Below are positions 31,869 through 44,113 of a DNA stretch of 64,000 bases, one piece after another. The translations under genes and the position numbers were made by a program. A model generated the notes under the pieces. It was not told the origin of the DNA. It worked only from the letters and a program-made list of their open reading frames with translations, and did no database searches. The stretch spans positions 17,825,559 to 17,889,558 of the forward strand of contig NC_056041.1 of NCBI RefSeq assembly GCF_004379255.2, written 5' to 3'. This stretch comes from Salvia splendens. Lineage: Eukaryota > Streptophyta > Magnoliopsida > Lamiales > Lamiaceae. Every line of letters begins with the position of its first letter. The first letter of the stretch is position 1.

Positions 31869-32669
31869 TAACCCCATCTCCAACGGTCCAAAGATGAAAA
31901 TCTTTGTAATATTCTGAACCATTCATAAACATCACAGCAAAAATTATTAAAACATTTATAGCTCCTACATAAATAAGGAGCTGCGCAGCAGCTACAAAAT
32001 ATGAGTTCGATAGAAGAGTTTTTGGGAAGTTGAAGTCAAGGTCGGAGAGAACTTAAGGTTGTATTTGAGTTATGAAAAATTGATTAACTCACCGGTAGCA
32101 ATCGGAGAGGTGAAGGATTGGCCCTTATTGGAGAGATGAAGGATGTTAAAAGGGCCAAGAATAATCATCTTCGGATGAAAATTGATGATGACCTCAAGTT
32201 ATGTTCAACTGGTGTCGAGCAAGAATTTGAAATTTACAATTATTTGAAGAATGGCAGTGTGACAATGTGATTATATTGCTGACAATGAAACAGATTAAGA
32301 GAAATGCATGAAGCTTGAAAAATGGTACATCAAAGGTTAAAACTATGGATAAAAAGCCTACTAAAAAAAGCGAATGTAAGAAAAGAGGGTAGCATGAAAG
32401 TGGAGGAAGAGGATAATAGTTATGATGACTAAGATGATGGTGAGAAAAAAGTTGCCAAAACCCAACCAGTCGAAGACACCTTTGACATTAAATTTTAATT
32501 AAATACTTTGTTGAATAGTTGGATGTCCTAGGTCAAGTTTGGATCTAATTTTTTAAAAATTTATCTTATTAATTTATTTTTGTAATGGATTCACCTCAAT
32601 TTTGATTCATGCTTTTTATGGATTTTGTTAGTGAAATTCTATGAAGTACTCTTATTTGTCTTTTTTCTC
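31869..32669. other. Intergenic, no gene recognised
   Basis: Moderately AT-rich DNA. Around 31872 it reads CCCCATCTCCAACGG, like a Harbinger terminus, but I found no partner. Between 32040 and 32500 the composition is more gene-like (GAAGGATTGGCCC, GATGATGACC) but no frame of useful length or homology is visible. Confidence 0.5.
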
Positions 32670-33074
32670 GTATGTAATTCGGGGGTTGTTTAAGAAAGAA
32701 CAACACCATAACTCGTCGTCATTTTGTTATGAGTGGAATAAAGTTGCAGCTGGTGTTTGAGTGGTGGCGGAAAGCAATAGAGAAAGCGAAAAAAATAGGA
32801 GTAGTTTTTATTTCTATTTGGGTGTTCACAAAAAAATAGTCACATCCAAAAATAAAAAGTTTCTCTCAAAGTATTACTCTTATATTTCTATTTAATTATG
32901 ACAACTTATACCTACCATTTATCCATCTTTTCTCTTTATCTCTCATATTTTATTCATTTTTTTCGGTTACTTTCCACCACCACTCAAACACCAGCTGCAA
33001 CTTTGTTTCATTCATAACAAAATGTTGACGAGTTTTGGTGTTGTTCTTTCATAAGCAACCCCCAAATTACATAC
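32670..33074. mobile_element. Fold-back (long inverted repeat) element
   Basis: Arms of about 130 bases are inverted copies: GTATGTAATTCGGGGGTTG at the left and its complement CAACCCCCAAATTACATAC at the right. The homology continues through a GTTGCAGCTGGTGTTTGAG segment in each. The centre is short and AT-rich. It is noncoding. No convincing target duplication was found, so the superfamily is open. Confidence 0.7.
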
Positions 33075-34001
33075 ATTAAAAAGCAAACAAATTATAACTT
33101 AAATCTCTATACGCTCTAATTCACCTAATAATTTATTCACATTTCAAGAATCCACATTACAATTTGTAGTCAAATCCAGTCAACATCACTTCAAAACAAA
33201 ACTTCATAATCATCGAATCAATTCTAAGGCAGACGAAAGAAGATGGATGTTTGAGTTTGGGAAGAGACTGACGGTAGAAAGCAAGAGAAAACTATCCATC
33301 GAGTTTGGGAAGAGACTGAAGGTAGAAAGCAAGAGAAAACTGGAGAGACAAGTGAGGTGGAATTTCACTTTCTTTTTTTTTTATAAAATTTTATAAAATC
33401 AAAACGATGTCGTTTTAATTGTCAAATACACTTCAATTTGCTGCATAAGTTTTGATTTATTATTTAGTGAAAGAATCAGAAAGTACAAAATTCTTGTATT
33501 TATATTCAAAAAAATAAAGTTTGTCGAAAACCAGAAAACATTAAAATTTGTGTATTTACATACAAATATTCTTATTAATTTTAACTCTAATAGATTCCGG
33601 GCGTCATTCACGTCCCTGATTTTATATGCACCATGGTAAGAAATTTTCCCACCACAAATCACAAAAATGGGGACCAATTTGTATGTAATATTTTTTCCCA
33701 AATAGGTCCCCTCTTTTTTTTATTCTAAATATATAGGTCCCCTATTGGAAAGTTACTTGCAAGAATATTAATACAAGCATTGACAATTAAGCTCGGATTT
33801 CCTTTCGAATCAAAGAATCCAATGAAAATTATGTTGCCAACCCTGATCCACACAATCCTATAGTATTATTTTTCGAAATAACCAAGATTTAAAAATGGTC
33901 ATGAAATATATGGAGTAAAAATTCTTAATATCTTGTCACACATCGACTTGGTAATGATCCTAGCTCACCTATAAGAGTATGGATAACCCTCCCCCTTATA
34001 A
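33075..34001. other. Intergenic, one short tandem repeat
   Basis: A 40-base unit beginning GAGTTTGGGAAGAGACTG is present twice (about 33253 and 33300). Otherwise AT-rich with no gene recognised. Confidence 0.5.
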
Positions 34002-34665
34002 GAGTGTCCACAATGGGGGAGCCGCGGCCGAGCCGCGCGGCCCCCCATTGCAAAGGCCGAGAGCCGGGGCGGAGAGGCGAGAAGCGTGGCTGAGCCACGG
34101 CCGCGGCCTTCACGCGGCTGAGCCGTGTGAGCCGCGGCCCTCCCATTGCAAGCGCCACGAATCGCGGCTGGGCCGCGGGAATTTTTTTTTTTTATTTCAA
34201 AATTTTTTTATAAATATACACTCTCGTTTACATTTTTTCACTTCATTCTACACTTCAAATCCCTTCATTTTACACTCTCAAACACTACAAAAATGCAAGG
34301 TGGAGATGGTAATTCCCCGGGGTATGGAGACTCGGAATACGGCAACTTCCCCTATTAAAATATTTTCGTTGTAGAATTTTCCCCTATTAATAGTACGACG
34401 AAAATTTGTCTCTACTTCTCTCTTTATTAAATTATTTTTATTATCCAAATTATTAATCTACTAAAATTTAATAACATTAAATTAAATTAAAAAATAACAT
34501 TAAAAAAAAGCAAAAAAAAAATTAACATTTTAGAGGGCCACATTTGGTGGCCCTTTGAATTTGCATTGACTTTTTTACATTTGCCATTACAAAGGCCACA
34601 TGGGAGCCACAATTGGTGGCCGGGCCACAAATGGTGGCCTTTGAAGGCCACCATTGTAGACACTC
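34002..34665 (+). mobile_element. Harbinger deletion derivative, 664 bp
   Basis: The ends GAGTGTCCACAATGG and CCATTGTAGACACTC form inverted repeats, flanked by TAA on both sides (33999-34001, 34666-34668). The left 170 bases are GC-rich with repeated GAGCCGCGGC motifs. A short frame from ATG 34293 (MQGGDGNSPGYGDSEYGNFP) looks like the start of Harbinger ORF1 and is cut off at 34358. There is no transposase. Confidence 0.88.
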
Positions 34666-34668
34666 TAA

Positions 34669-37176
34669 GGCCTTTTAAGGGGTGAGTGGCATATTTGTAA
34701 TAGATAGTACTACTACTGCTTTAAGTATATCATTCCGAATTCATTTTCATAACGTTATTTATTGTATTTGAAAATCCTTGCAAATTTTAACTATTTTCAC
34801 GATTGATTGTGATGAATTTGTGAATTTTTTGGCCAATTTAAATTAATGTATTTTCTCTATTAAGATGAGTTTATTCCGATAAATAAATCTATCAATTAGA
34901 AGTCCTACTCCTAGTGGGTGTACACGTGGGACAAAACCACACATGCAGAATATGACTTATCGTATCGACAAAGAATTAATTGCTCCCTCTCTTGAGTTTA
35001 TCTCAAGAAACGCACGTGATTATTGTTCCCTCCCAATCTGTTTTTTATATCAACTGTCAAGTTCCAAGGTAGCAATCCCCTACTAACTACATGTACCTTG
35101 TGCTTCAAGACTTGTACATGTATATGTTTGTGTGCAGTCATTTTAGACATAATTGTCTTATTTAGGCCTCAAACATAAACAAAACATAACAACACTAGGA
35201 GCATATGTTTCTTGATTAGTTATTTTCTTTTCTTTCAATTGGCTGCTATATATTTTATTTCGTTCCCATCAAACTTGTCCACCAATTGGTATTATGGGAT
35301 CGTTGCTATAAAAATATTTCAATTTTAGTTATGGACCATCCCTAAAAATAAAACATTCATTTTGTCATTTCAATACACCTCAAAAATCAGTCTACTTTCG
35401 TTTTTTGAAAAAAAAAAATTACCACACATTATAGTAATAATTATGCGAGTCTCATTATCTATTAACATTATTTGAACTATTTTTCTCTTTCATGTCTTAC
35501 TAATTTTGCAATAAAACCAGTATCGTCACTAAAGTCTCTATCCTTTTATAGACATGGGGTATACAATAATTGTTGTTTATACATTTACCGTTCCTTGCAA
35601 AAAATTCTTCCATTCCATAAAAATTGCATTAAAAAGTGATTAAAATATTATTTATAAAAAATGATCATAATCTTGATGTAACAAACTAAATTGACAAAAA
35701 TAGTCTGTCTTTATGGAACATGGGAAATAACATCTACTTATCACCAATATGCAATGTAACGTATGTAGATTATATCTTTCATACTAAATCATATATAAAA
35801 ATCAATGATAAAATTAACACTTTCAATAGTCAATAATCAATATAGTTAGGAACATGATATATTTGGGAAAGGCGAAAGCAACAAAGGGAGTGATTGGATA
35901 AATTAACACTTTTATGATTATTTAGTGAATCTTTTATTTGTATTAAGGTTGAAAGAAGAAGACAGTGAACCTAAAAATGAGTGCCTAGACAAAGAAATGT
36001 AACTTAGGAAACACATCGTATTTGTCGAAAGTAAAATGTCGAGGGGAGTAAGTAATCAAAATGCATGCACTTTTAACTTTTGTCGTTTTTTGTCACACAC
36101 AATGCACCCGCCACACTTTTTTGTTTCTCGCAACTGTCAAAACACCTTTAGCGGAAACGCTCATCTTCTTAATTAATTACTACTACTAATTAATTAATTA
36201 ATTAAGTCTCAAATATCATGACATATTGGCTAATATGGTAACATTATGAAATTAACTAATTAATCCTTTCTTTTTATTTGTTTTCTCGATTTTAAATTGA
36301 TTTTTCCGTGCATAGAATACCATGAGCAAGTATAATCAAATGCGAAAAAGAAAAGAAATATAGAAGAATTAGAATAGTGATGAGATAAAGCTAGACAAAT
36401 AAAATGTAGAGAGAAAGCAAAATTGGCATTGGCGATTGATGTGTATGAAGGCTCAATTAAAAAAGAGGCTTTAACATGCAACCGAACCCAAAAATCATGC
36501 TCCACTTTTAGAAAAAGCAAAAAATCAATTCTTTCATAACAAGAAATTATTTTTGAAATAATGAATGAGAATTATGAGAGCGAACAATTCCACAACGTAT
36601 ATAGTTTTTTTTTAATACTACGTATAAATTTATTTCTCTTGAAAGATAATATTCCAAAGAATACTTTTAAATTCGGACGGAATGAAGGATGCAATTATTT
36701 ATACTCGGTATGAATGAATTTATGCCAGTCCCCATCCCCGGGTATCATTTTTCTTTGAAAAAAGTAGAAAAAAGAAAAAACTAAGTCATTACACCAAGTA
36801 ATATTTTCTAGTTTTTTAATAGTGTTATTTGATTATATTATGGTCGATAGTGAAACATAATACTATTTCTCTAGTATTTGTAAGATATGTTTTTTTTAAA
36901 AAAATAAAATGTCCTCTCCAACATTAATATAAAAGTATATTTTCTCTTTCACTTAAAATCTCATGATCTCACATATACCTCATAATACGACTTTAACAAT
37001 AACCAAGTTAATTTGATTAGTTGAATAGGTTCGCTTCACTTAGCCAATATATTTAAACATTGATGAAAATGGCCCGACTATGAAGAGGAAGTCGTTATTA
37101 ATAGTAACAAAACGTTGTTGGTGTTGGGATCAATTGAGAAGTGAGGGACACGCATTTAATAAGTGCTCAAAAATTA
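34669..37176. other. Intergenic DNA upstream of the Aux/IAA gene
   Basis: AT-rich, with no credible frame. The antisense frame near 36260-36520 has no recognisable motifs. It may contain distal regulatory DNA of the Aux/IAA gene, which is not demonstrable here. Confidence 0.5.
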
Positions 37177-37416
37177 CTCTCTCCGCCACCGATTAATTGT
37201 CGCTCTTTTTCATTTTGATCTGTCTCTCAATAATTGTCACACTTCATTTTTTCCATAAATGGTAAGTAGGTCTCACATTCTACTAACTCACTTCACTAAC
37301 ATTTTATTATAAAACCAATATAAAAAGTGAGTCTCACATTCCACTAACTTTCCTTTATATTTCTTAAAATTCGTGTTCGGTCAAAGAGTGACAATTATTC
37401 GGGGACGACGGAGGGA
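37177..37416. mobile_element. Stowaway-like MITE
   Basis: The inverted ends are CTCTCTCCGCCACCGATTAA and, on the complement, TTCCCTCCGTCGTCCCCGAA. TA flanks both sides. It carries internal ATTGTCACTCTTT-type subterminal repeats. It lies 250 bases upstream of the Aux/IAA start codon, within the likely promoter. Confidence 0.7.
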
Positions 37417-37565
37417 ATACATGTTAACACAAAAATAAAGCATAAAGAAAAGGAAAGAGGAGAGAGAAGGAGTGATTCGGCAATTGGGTCGGCCAAAAGT
37501 CTGGCATTGATGCTGACAATATGTTGCCCACATCCCCACTTCATCTTCTTCATCACCAATTCACC

Positions 37566-37592
<27 letters not shown>
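37566..37592 (+). promoter_or_regulatory. (TA)n tract, possible TATA region of the Aux/IAA gene
   Basis: An AT-dinucleotide microsatellite lies about 75 bases before the ATG, followed by CACTCACTCACTCAC. It is the only TATA-like sequence close to the gene. Repeat length may vary between plants. Confidence 0.35.
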
Positions 37593-37597
<5 letters not shown>

Positions 37598-37664
37598 CCA
37601 CCCACTCACTCACTCACATAACCTAATTATCATCTCATACATTTGATTTCAATTTCAATTCACA

Positions 37665-38364
37665 ATGGAGCTCCAATTGGAACTCTCCCTTTCAACCCGG
37701 CCCGGCCCAAATGTGAGTTTGGCCTGCAACAGGTATGTCTATTTTCATTACACTTTGATTTCTCAAATTTTTTTAATAGGAGTATGATTAATAATTTTGT
37801 TGTTTGGGGTGAATAGCAAGGACGGATACGTGGTTGGTTGGCCGCCGGTGAGGTGGTGGAGGAAGCAGCTGTGGCACCGCAACCGGCGCGGCGGCGGGAG
37901 GGCGGCGAATTCGTTGTACGTCAAAGTGAAAATGGAAGGAGTTGGGATTACAAGGAAGATTGATTTGAGGCTCCATCGCTCCCATCGCTCGCTTGCTAAC
38001 TCTCTCATTGCCTTGTTTCAAAAAGGTTGGAGTAACATTCTAATTTCAATTTTGTGCAACTTTATCTTCATTTAACTACTACTACTAGTAGTTGTAGTAG
38101 TAGTAGTAGTAATCAAAATTGGTATGTGGTGCAGGTGAAGAAAATGTGGGATACAAAGTCATGTATCAGAACAAGGAAGGTGAATGGCTACAAGCAGAAG
38201 ATGTGACATGGGAGTAAGTTGATTTTTGAGAGCTATAATCAGTATTTTTCTCAATGGGGCATTAATTAAAATTAACAGCTTTTGATTTTATTTTTGTTGG
38301 TTGCAGATGCTTCATCAAGTCAGTTCGACGCTTGAAGTTGGAGAAGAATGGCATTTTATCGTAG
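37665..38364 (+). CDS. Short Aux/IAA transcriptional repressor
   Basis: There are four exons: 37665-37732, 37817-38025, 38135-38213 and 38307-38364, all with GT-AG introns, giving 137 residues. Domain I is an EAR-like alternating-leucine run (MELQLELSLS), expected to recruit TOPLESS corepressors. Residues 28-35 are VVGWPPVR, the degron core that TIR1/AFB receptors bind with auxin. From about residue 56 a PB1 domain (SLYVKVKMEG, then 'GEWLQAEDVTWECF') would bind ARF and other Aux/IAA proteins. Family members are usually about 170-350 residues. This one lacks most of the domain I-II linker and any C-terminal tail. The acidic PB1 motif reads NKEGE rather than the usual D-rich form. It acts in the nucleus. 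Exon joins are read from phase and motif continuity. Confidence 0.9.
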
Positions 38365-40247
38365 TTGTGATAGTTGTTCTATTTCAGTCATCAGCTTGCA
38401 GTATATGTTAATAAAAGTAACGATGAATATAAATGATGAGTTAGTTAATTACCCTACCAAATTGTTCCTTAATTTCTAATGAAATTTTGCTGATAGTACT
38501 ACAATGCTTTTTTTTTTGGTAATGCTAGAATGCTTGTTTTAAATTACTTCAATTGCATAAATAGGATATCAATTCTTTAGGAGAGTCCAAATTTGAGGTG
38601 GTGTGAATTTGCTGTAGAGAATAAATCAGAGTGGTGAACGTACAGTACTATAATATACTTACATAAACATTTAAGAAATTAATGTAATTTACAAATAAAT
38701 CAATGTTTAATCAAAACCCAACAAATATTTTTTGTGTCCAACCAGTTGTCGATTTTGATAGTGCGATTCAAATTTAAATGACCACTGTATATTTCAAGTT
38801 CAAATTTTACATTTGATTTTTTATGCTGATAATTTTGAACAATAATTTGTAAATAAACCGGTTTGATACGGCTGATTTACCATGTGTGTTTGATGTGTAT
38901 TTACTTTGGTATCTCAAACTTTCAGTTCCAAATTTATTTTTGATATCACATAAATATTTGGATTTAAAATGAAATTATAATTTTAAATTCTCGCTATTCA
39001 ATAATGTAAGTAAATATTTATAAAATAATTATAAAATTAAATACCTCTAAAACGCACACTCACATGTCCTGCAACACAACAAACTCACACAAACAACCAT
39101 AACACAATCTTAAAAATATACGAAAACAGTACCATAAATTTGCATAATATAGAAATACAATTATAAAATTATTTATTTATAAAACAGTGATGAGTTTGAT
39201 TACTTGTTCACTAAATAAAGATCTTGAAATTAGAATGCAATTATATATTAACTATTTAATTATGCAAAGAAAAAATATAGGATTGAACTAAAATAGTATT
39301 TCTTCAAACTCAGTTGTATAAAATTATAATTACATACAATATCAATTTTACTATAGCAAACACATCTGTGCAGCAATTACCGGACCGCTTTCAGTTTCTT
39401 CATCAAGTTCTGTGATATATTACTCAAATATTGGAAGCTATAGGAAATACTCTTTCGGTCATAAATTCAATATTTCATTTTGCTTTAAGAATACATAAAG
39501 AAAAAAAATCATAAAATAAGTGAAATATGAATTATACTTTCATATTATTAATTTTAATTATTTGATGCATATGAAATGAGTTGAGTGAAATATGAAATTC
39601 AGTTATTAAAAATAATAAAAATAAAATATACGGAGTAATATTAATAAATATTCTAAAATGACCAATGTAAAATATTTAATGAGGGGCGAAGGGTTAATGA
39701 TAATTTGGCAGTTTTGATAATTTGGGCTTTTCTGTAAGGCCGACAACTGCAGCCAGCTTCTCGGCCCACCGACCGCAATTTACTATTTTTGGCAGGTATT
39801 TTGATTATGTCTGCAAATATATGACTTTATTACTTTATTAATTAAATACTAGTACTAGTACTACTACTACTGAACCGATGTAAACTTTTTTATTATATTT
39901 GTCTCAAATAATGTTAATGGTAAATCATTGGTATTTCAAAATCGTTAAGAGTGTCCAAAAAGTTGAATGGAAAAAAAATGAAGAGCTCGATTCTACAAAG
40001 TCAAGAAACTTAATACTTGCTCTGCCCTTAAAGAATAGGCACTTTGAATTTTTCATGAATTTTAATGCGAAATTGATAAAGTAAGAGAGAGATAGAGAGA
40101 AAAAGTAAATAAAGTATTGTTAATAAAAAATGAGTCTCCCCTTATTAAAAAGAAAAAAATTCTAAAATTATAAAATGCGTATTCTTATTGGATGGACTAA
40201 AAAAATAAAGAATGCATATTTTCATATGACAAAGGGAGTAATTAACA
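38365..40247. other. Intergenic, 3' of the Aux/IAA gene
   Basis: AT-rich. AATAAA occurs at 38409-38414 (TTAATAAAAGTAACG), a possible polyadenylation signal. No other gene recognised. Confidence 0.5.
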
Positions 40248-41361
40248 CACTCATATTGAAAACTCCACAGAAAAAAAAAATTTATGGGATAGTGATAAAT
40301 ATATAATCAACCTTTTCTTAACAATATTTTACTCTATAAATAGATTTATTTAATTGATTTAAAATAAATTACATATTAATCATTTTGTAATAATTTAGAA
40401 AAATTAAAATTTTAACATAAATATTTGCATATTTAAAAAATATTTTGTTTACTAAGTACAGTATTATTAATTCGACTCAAACTCGAAATCATATTACAAT
40501 TTTAACATAATGTTTCTATATCATTTTTTTATTGCCACAAAATAGTAACAAAGAACAAAACTAATTTTCAATTAAAGTCAATTAGATCTAAAAGTTAAAG
40601 ATATTATGGACACATATAATCTAATAATCTATGTACATTTATCTTTATTCAAAAATTTATATAGAAACAAATCATTGACATAGTTGGTGCACGTCGTTAG
40701 GATGTTTGTCCGAAAAAATTAAAATCAAATCGGGACAACCGGTCTTGCCAATTTAATGTCGTAGTTGCACACCTTCAAATGAATAATAACCATAACAATA
40801 TTTAGGTCCAAAAGGACAATTTTTGTCCCTTGTTTTTATTTATTTATTTATTTAATAAACTCAGGCATCGTCATTTTGAAGGAAGTAATATTATTTTATT
40901 TTTTTGCTATTTCACAACAAAATTCGTTAGTCCAAGTTTGATACACCATTTTAATACTAAAATTAAATCTCAATTTTCTCGTGACATGGTAATTAAAATA
41001 TAGTTAAAATGACATTTTAAAAAAAACACTTAATTAGTAATCGAACACTTCATCGATATAAGAAGATTTGAAATTTAAAATACTCATATTTCATAACTTG
41101 AAGGGAATATTGAAAATTAAGGGCCGAGCGGAAGAAGAGCCAGGCTACTAAATTATTAGTATTGTTATTTATTTATTACTCCTGCATTTGGAATCATTGC
41201 TTTCAAATATAGTAGTAGTACTACAATATATATAAATTAAAAAATTTAATAAAATAATTAATAGGTAAATTATCTTCTGATCTTTAAGAAATTTTATCGA
41301 TAAAACATTTTGTACATCAGTATAAATATACTATATTAATTCACTAAACTATGTTTATATA

Positions 41362-41573
41362 CTCCATTCTTCCTAAGATAGTTGGGGCATTTCGTTAGAA
41401 CACGAAATTTGAAAAATTAATATGTTAAATGTTAAATATTAAAGTGAAGAGAGCAAAGAAAGAGAGGAAATAAAGTAAGATAGAGGAAGAGAGAGAGTAA
41501 AGTGGAGTAAAAGATAAAGTTTTTCATAGAAAAAGAAATACTCCTACGACTCAACTACCTTGGATGGATGGGG
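41362..41573. mobile_element. Stowaway-like MITE with empty site in copy 2
   Basis: The ends are CTCCATTCTTCCTAAGATAG and, on the complement, CCCCATCCATCCAAGGTAG, with TA flanks. In copy 2 the same place reads ATGTTTATGTATTAATAAAA with one TA and no insertion (around 48945-48965). Confidence 0.8.
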
Positions 41574-42678
41574 TATTAAAATATATTACTTTCGTCTCGA
41601 GTAAGATGACTCATTTCTTGGTTAACGCTGGATTTTAAGAATTAGTTGGTTAATGAGTTTAATTGGATAGTGAAAAAAGGTGGGTGAAAGTATTAAAAGA
41701 AAAGAAAAGGAGAGTTGAATATTTTAATTTGAAAAAGAAAAAATTGTTAATGTATAATTAGCTATTTTATTATTTTTAAAGTTTGAAATATGTTATCTTA
41801 ATTGGAATAGAGACTATAAAGAAAAATGCAGTATATCATCTTAGAAGAAATAGCAGAAATAGAAAGAATATATAAATTCACTTGATGATGAATTAAGACA
41901 TTTACCTTCTAACCAATAACCAATATTGTATCCGTCTCTTAAAAATAAAAAATATTTTCATTCTAGTCTGTCCCTTAAAAATAGAAATTTTCTAATTTCC
42001 CTACTTTAATAAGTGGATTCCTAACTGCACTAATACTCCTTTGTTTTACTATTTTTTACTATTTTTTTCTTCCTTTGTTTTACTATTTTTTTGCATCTCT
42101 CTTACTTTTCTAATTCATTTCTTTCTTAATTTGTACATTAAATTTCGTACTCCCTCAGTCCCTAAAAAGTATGAACTGTTTCCTTTATAATCCGGCCCCG
42201 AAAAATATGACCTTTATAATTTTGAAAACTCTTTTCTGTCTAATAAGGTGATACTCATTCTTCACTAAGACCATGTTTATCAGCAACCACTCAACCCAAC
42301 TCAACCACTTACTTTTTCAATATTTAATTAATTTCTATCTCATCCACATCATTAATATTCATCGAACCCAACCCTCTTCTTTTTTATGGTTTATCAATGA
42401 TCATCCAACCACACTATTATTTATTTATTTATTTATATTATTTTCAAATAATAAAATTATTATTTGATAAATTTTATCATTGAACAATAAAGTTTATAAA
42501 AAGGCACAATAAATTATACGGAAAAAAGCAATTGTATTAAAAAAGGAATTATATAAGGATAATAAGAGAATTTTTTTAGTAAAATTATAGCAAATGTGAT
42601 CTCTGTTTGTAGAGAATGAAAAATTATGAATCTGAATATAATTTATATAATATTTTTATATACTATATAAAAATAATA

Positions 42679-42881
42679 CCCCCTCTGTCCCATTAAAAAT
42701 ATAATGTTTTCCTTTTTAGATTGTCCCATTAAAAATGAAACATTTTCTAAAATGGAAATATCTCTATCTATACATTTTTCATCTCTCTTACTTTACTCTA
42801 TCTTCATTAGCACACAAAACAATATTACATAAAAACCCGTGTCGATTCCCAAATATTGCCTATTTAATGGGACGGAGGGAG
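42679..42881. mobile_element. Stowaway-like MITE
   Basis: The ends CCCCCTCTGTCCCATTAAAA and, on the complement, CTCCCTCCGTCCCATTAAAT have TA target sites. Noncoding. Confidence 0.85.
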
Positions 42882-42898
42882 TATAAATTTTAAATATA

Positions 42899-43148
42899 CT
42901 CCATCCGTCCCATAAAAATATAGGCAATGTGTATGGCACGAGAATTAAGATAAAATTAGTAAAGTAAGAGAGATGAAGAGAATAATATGGTAAAGTAAGA
43001 GAGAAGGGAAGAAGGGTAGTTAAAGTGGTGGTAGTGAATAGTGAGACATAGATTATTAAATTAATATAACTTTCTAGAAATGGAATGCACATATTTTTAT
43101 GGGACAGACAAAAATGAAAAGTGCACATATTTTTATAGGACGAGGGAG
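42899..43148. mobile_element. Stowaway-like MITE
   Basis: The ends CTCCATCCGTCCCATAAAAA and, on the complement, CTCCCTCGTCCTATAAAAAT have TA flanks. The antisense frame across it is not a gene. Confidence 0.85.
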
Positions 43149-43407
43149 TAATATTTATCAACCAATAAAATTGTGTCATTTTGGCACAATTTTATTGGTC
43201 GGTAAAATGAAAGGGAAAGGAGGCCAGTTGGTCGGAGGTTGGCAACCATGAGACCTTTGGTTGTGGAGGGAGAGGCCACAATTTATTTATTTTTTTTTTA
43301 AATTGAAAAGGTGACCTAGCACAGACCAGGCCACTGATAATGGTAGTCTAACAATACTTATAAAAAAAAATTCATTCTATATCTATCTTTTTTTTTATTA
43401 TTATGTA

Positions 43408-43633
43408 CTTCCTCTGTCCCAACTAAGTTGAGTTAAAATGGGCACGAAGATTAAGAAATTATGTTAAAAATAGAAGAAATGAATAAAGTAAGAAAGATAA
43501 AGAGAGAGTAGAGTATGCGATAGAATAAAGTAAGAGTAATTGGATGTTTTGTTTTTTATATAAAAAAAGAAATAACTCAACTTAGTTGGACATCCAAAAA
43601 AAATACAAATCAACTTAGTTGGGACGGAAGGAG
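43408..43633. mobile_element. Stowaway-like MITE
   Basis: The ends CTTCCTCTGTCCCAACTAAG and, on the complement, CTCCTTCCGTCCCAACTAAG have TA flanks. The two subterminal AACTTAGTTG-type blocks can fold. Confidence 0.88.
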
Positions 43634-44113
43634 TATTAAAATCCGTATTGAACTAAATATTCATGCTCTTGGGAACGAGAAAGTATCATTTAAAAATTTC
43701 TATTTTTGACGATAGGTAATAGTACGTCAATGGTTTAATAACTTCAGATAAATATGCATTGAAGTCTGCATTAGCTCAAACTGAAAAATTTACTTTAGAC
43801 TAAAGTCCCAATTTGGTCCTTAACATATTGCGTTTTTTTTTTATTTTGGTCCAAAACATTATCTTTTGAATTATTCGGTCCCTCACATTTGAAATCAGAT
43901 CACATTTGGTCCATTTTGGATGGTTCCGTCAAATTTTTGATGGTTTTAATTACCGGGCCACAAATCCGTCACTAATCTATCACTAACTGGGAGAAACTGA
44001 TCCGTCACAAATCCGTCACTAATTATCATTTTAGTCATTTACGTGTAAGTTACATAAATTAAGAGGAAATTGAGGCATGAAAGTACTATTATTAGAATAA
44101 TGATAATTAAATA

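Larger units (their letters stand above)
42269..43348. mobile_element. Harbinger-type MITE, host to two Stowaway MITEs
   Basis: The ends GACCATGTTTATCAGCAACC and, on the complement, GACTACCATTATCAGTGGCC are flanked by TAA on both sides (42266-42268, 43349-43351). The interior lacks a transposase. Two Stowaway-like MITEs (42679-42881, 42899-43148) lie within it. Confidence 0.65.

Noticed and set aside
31872..31886. Harbinger-like terminus CCCCATCTCCAACGG
   Set aside because: No inverted partner was found downstream.
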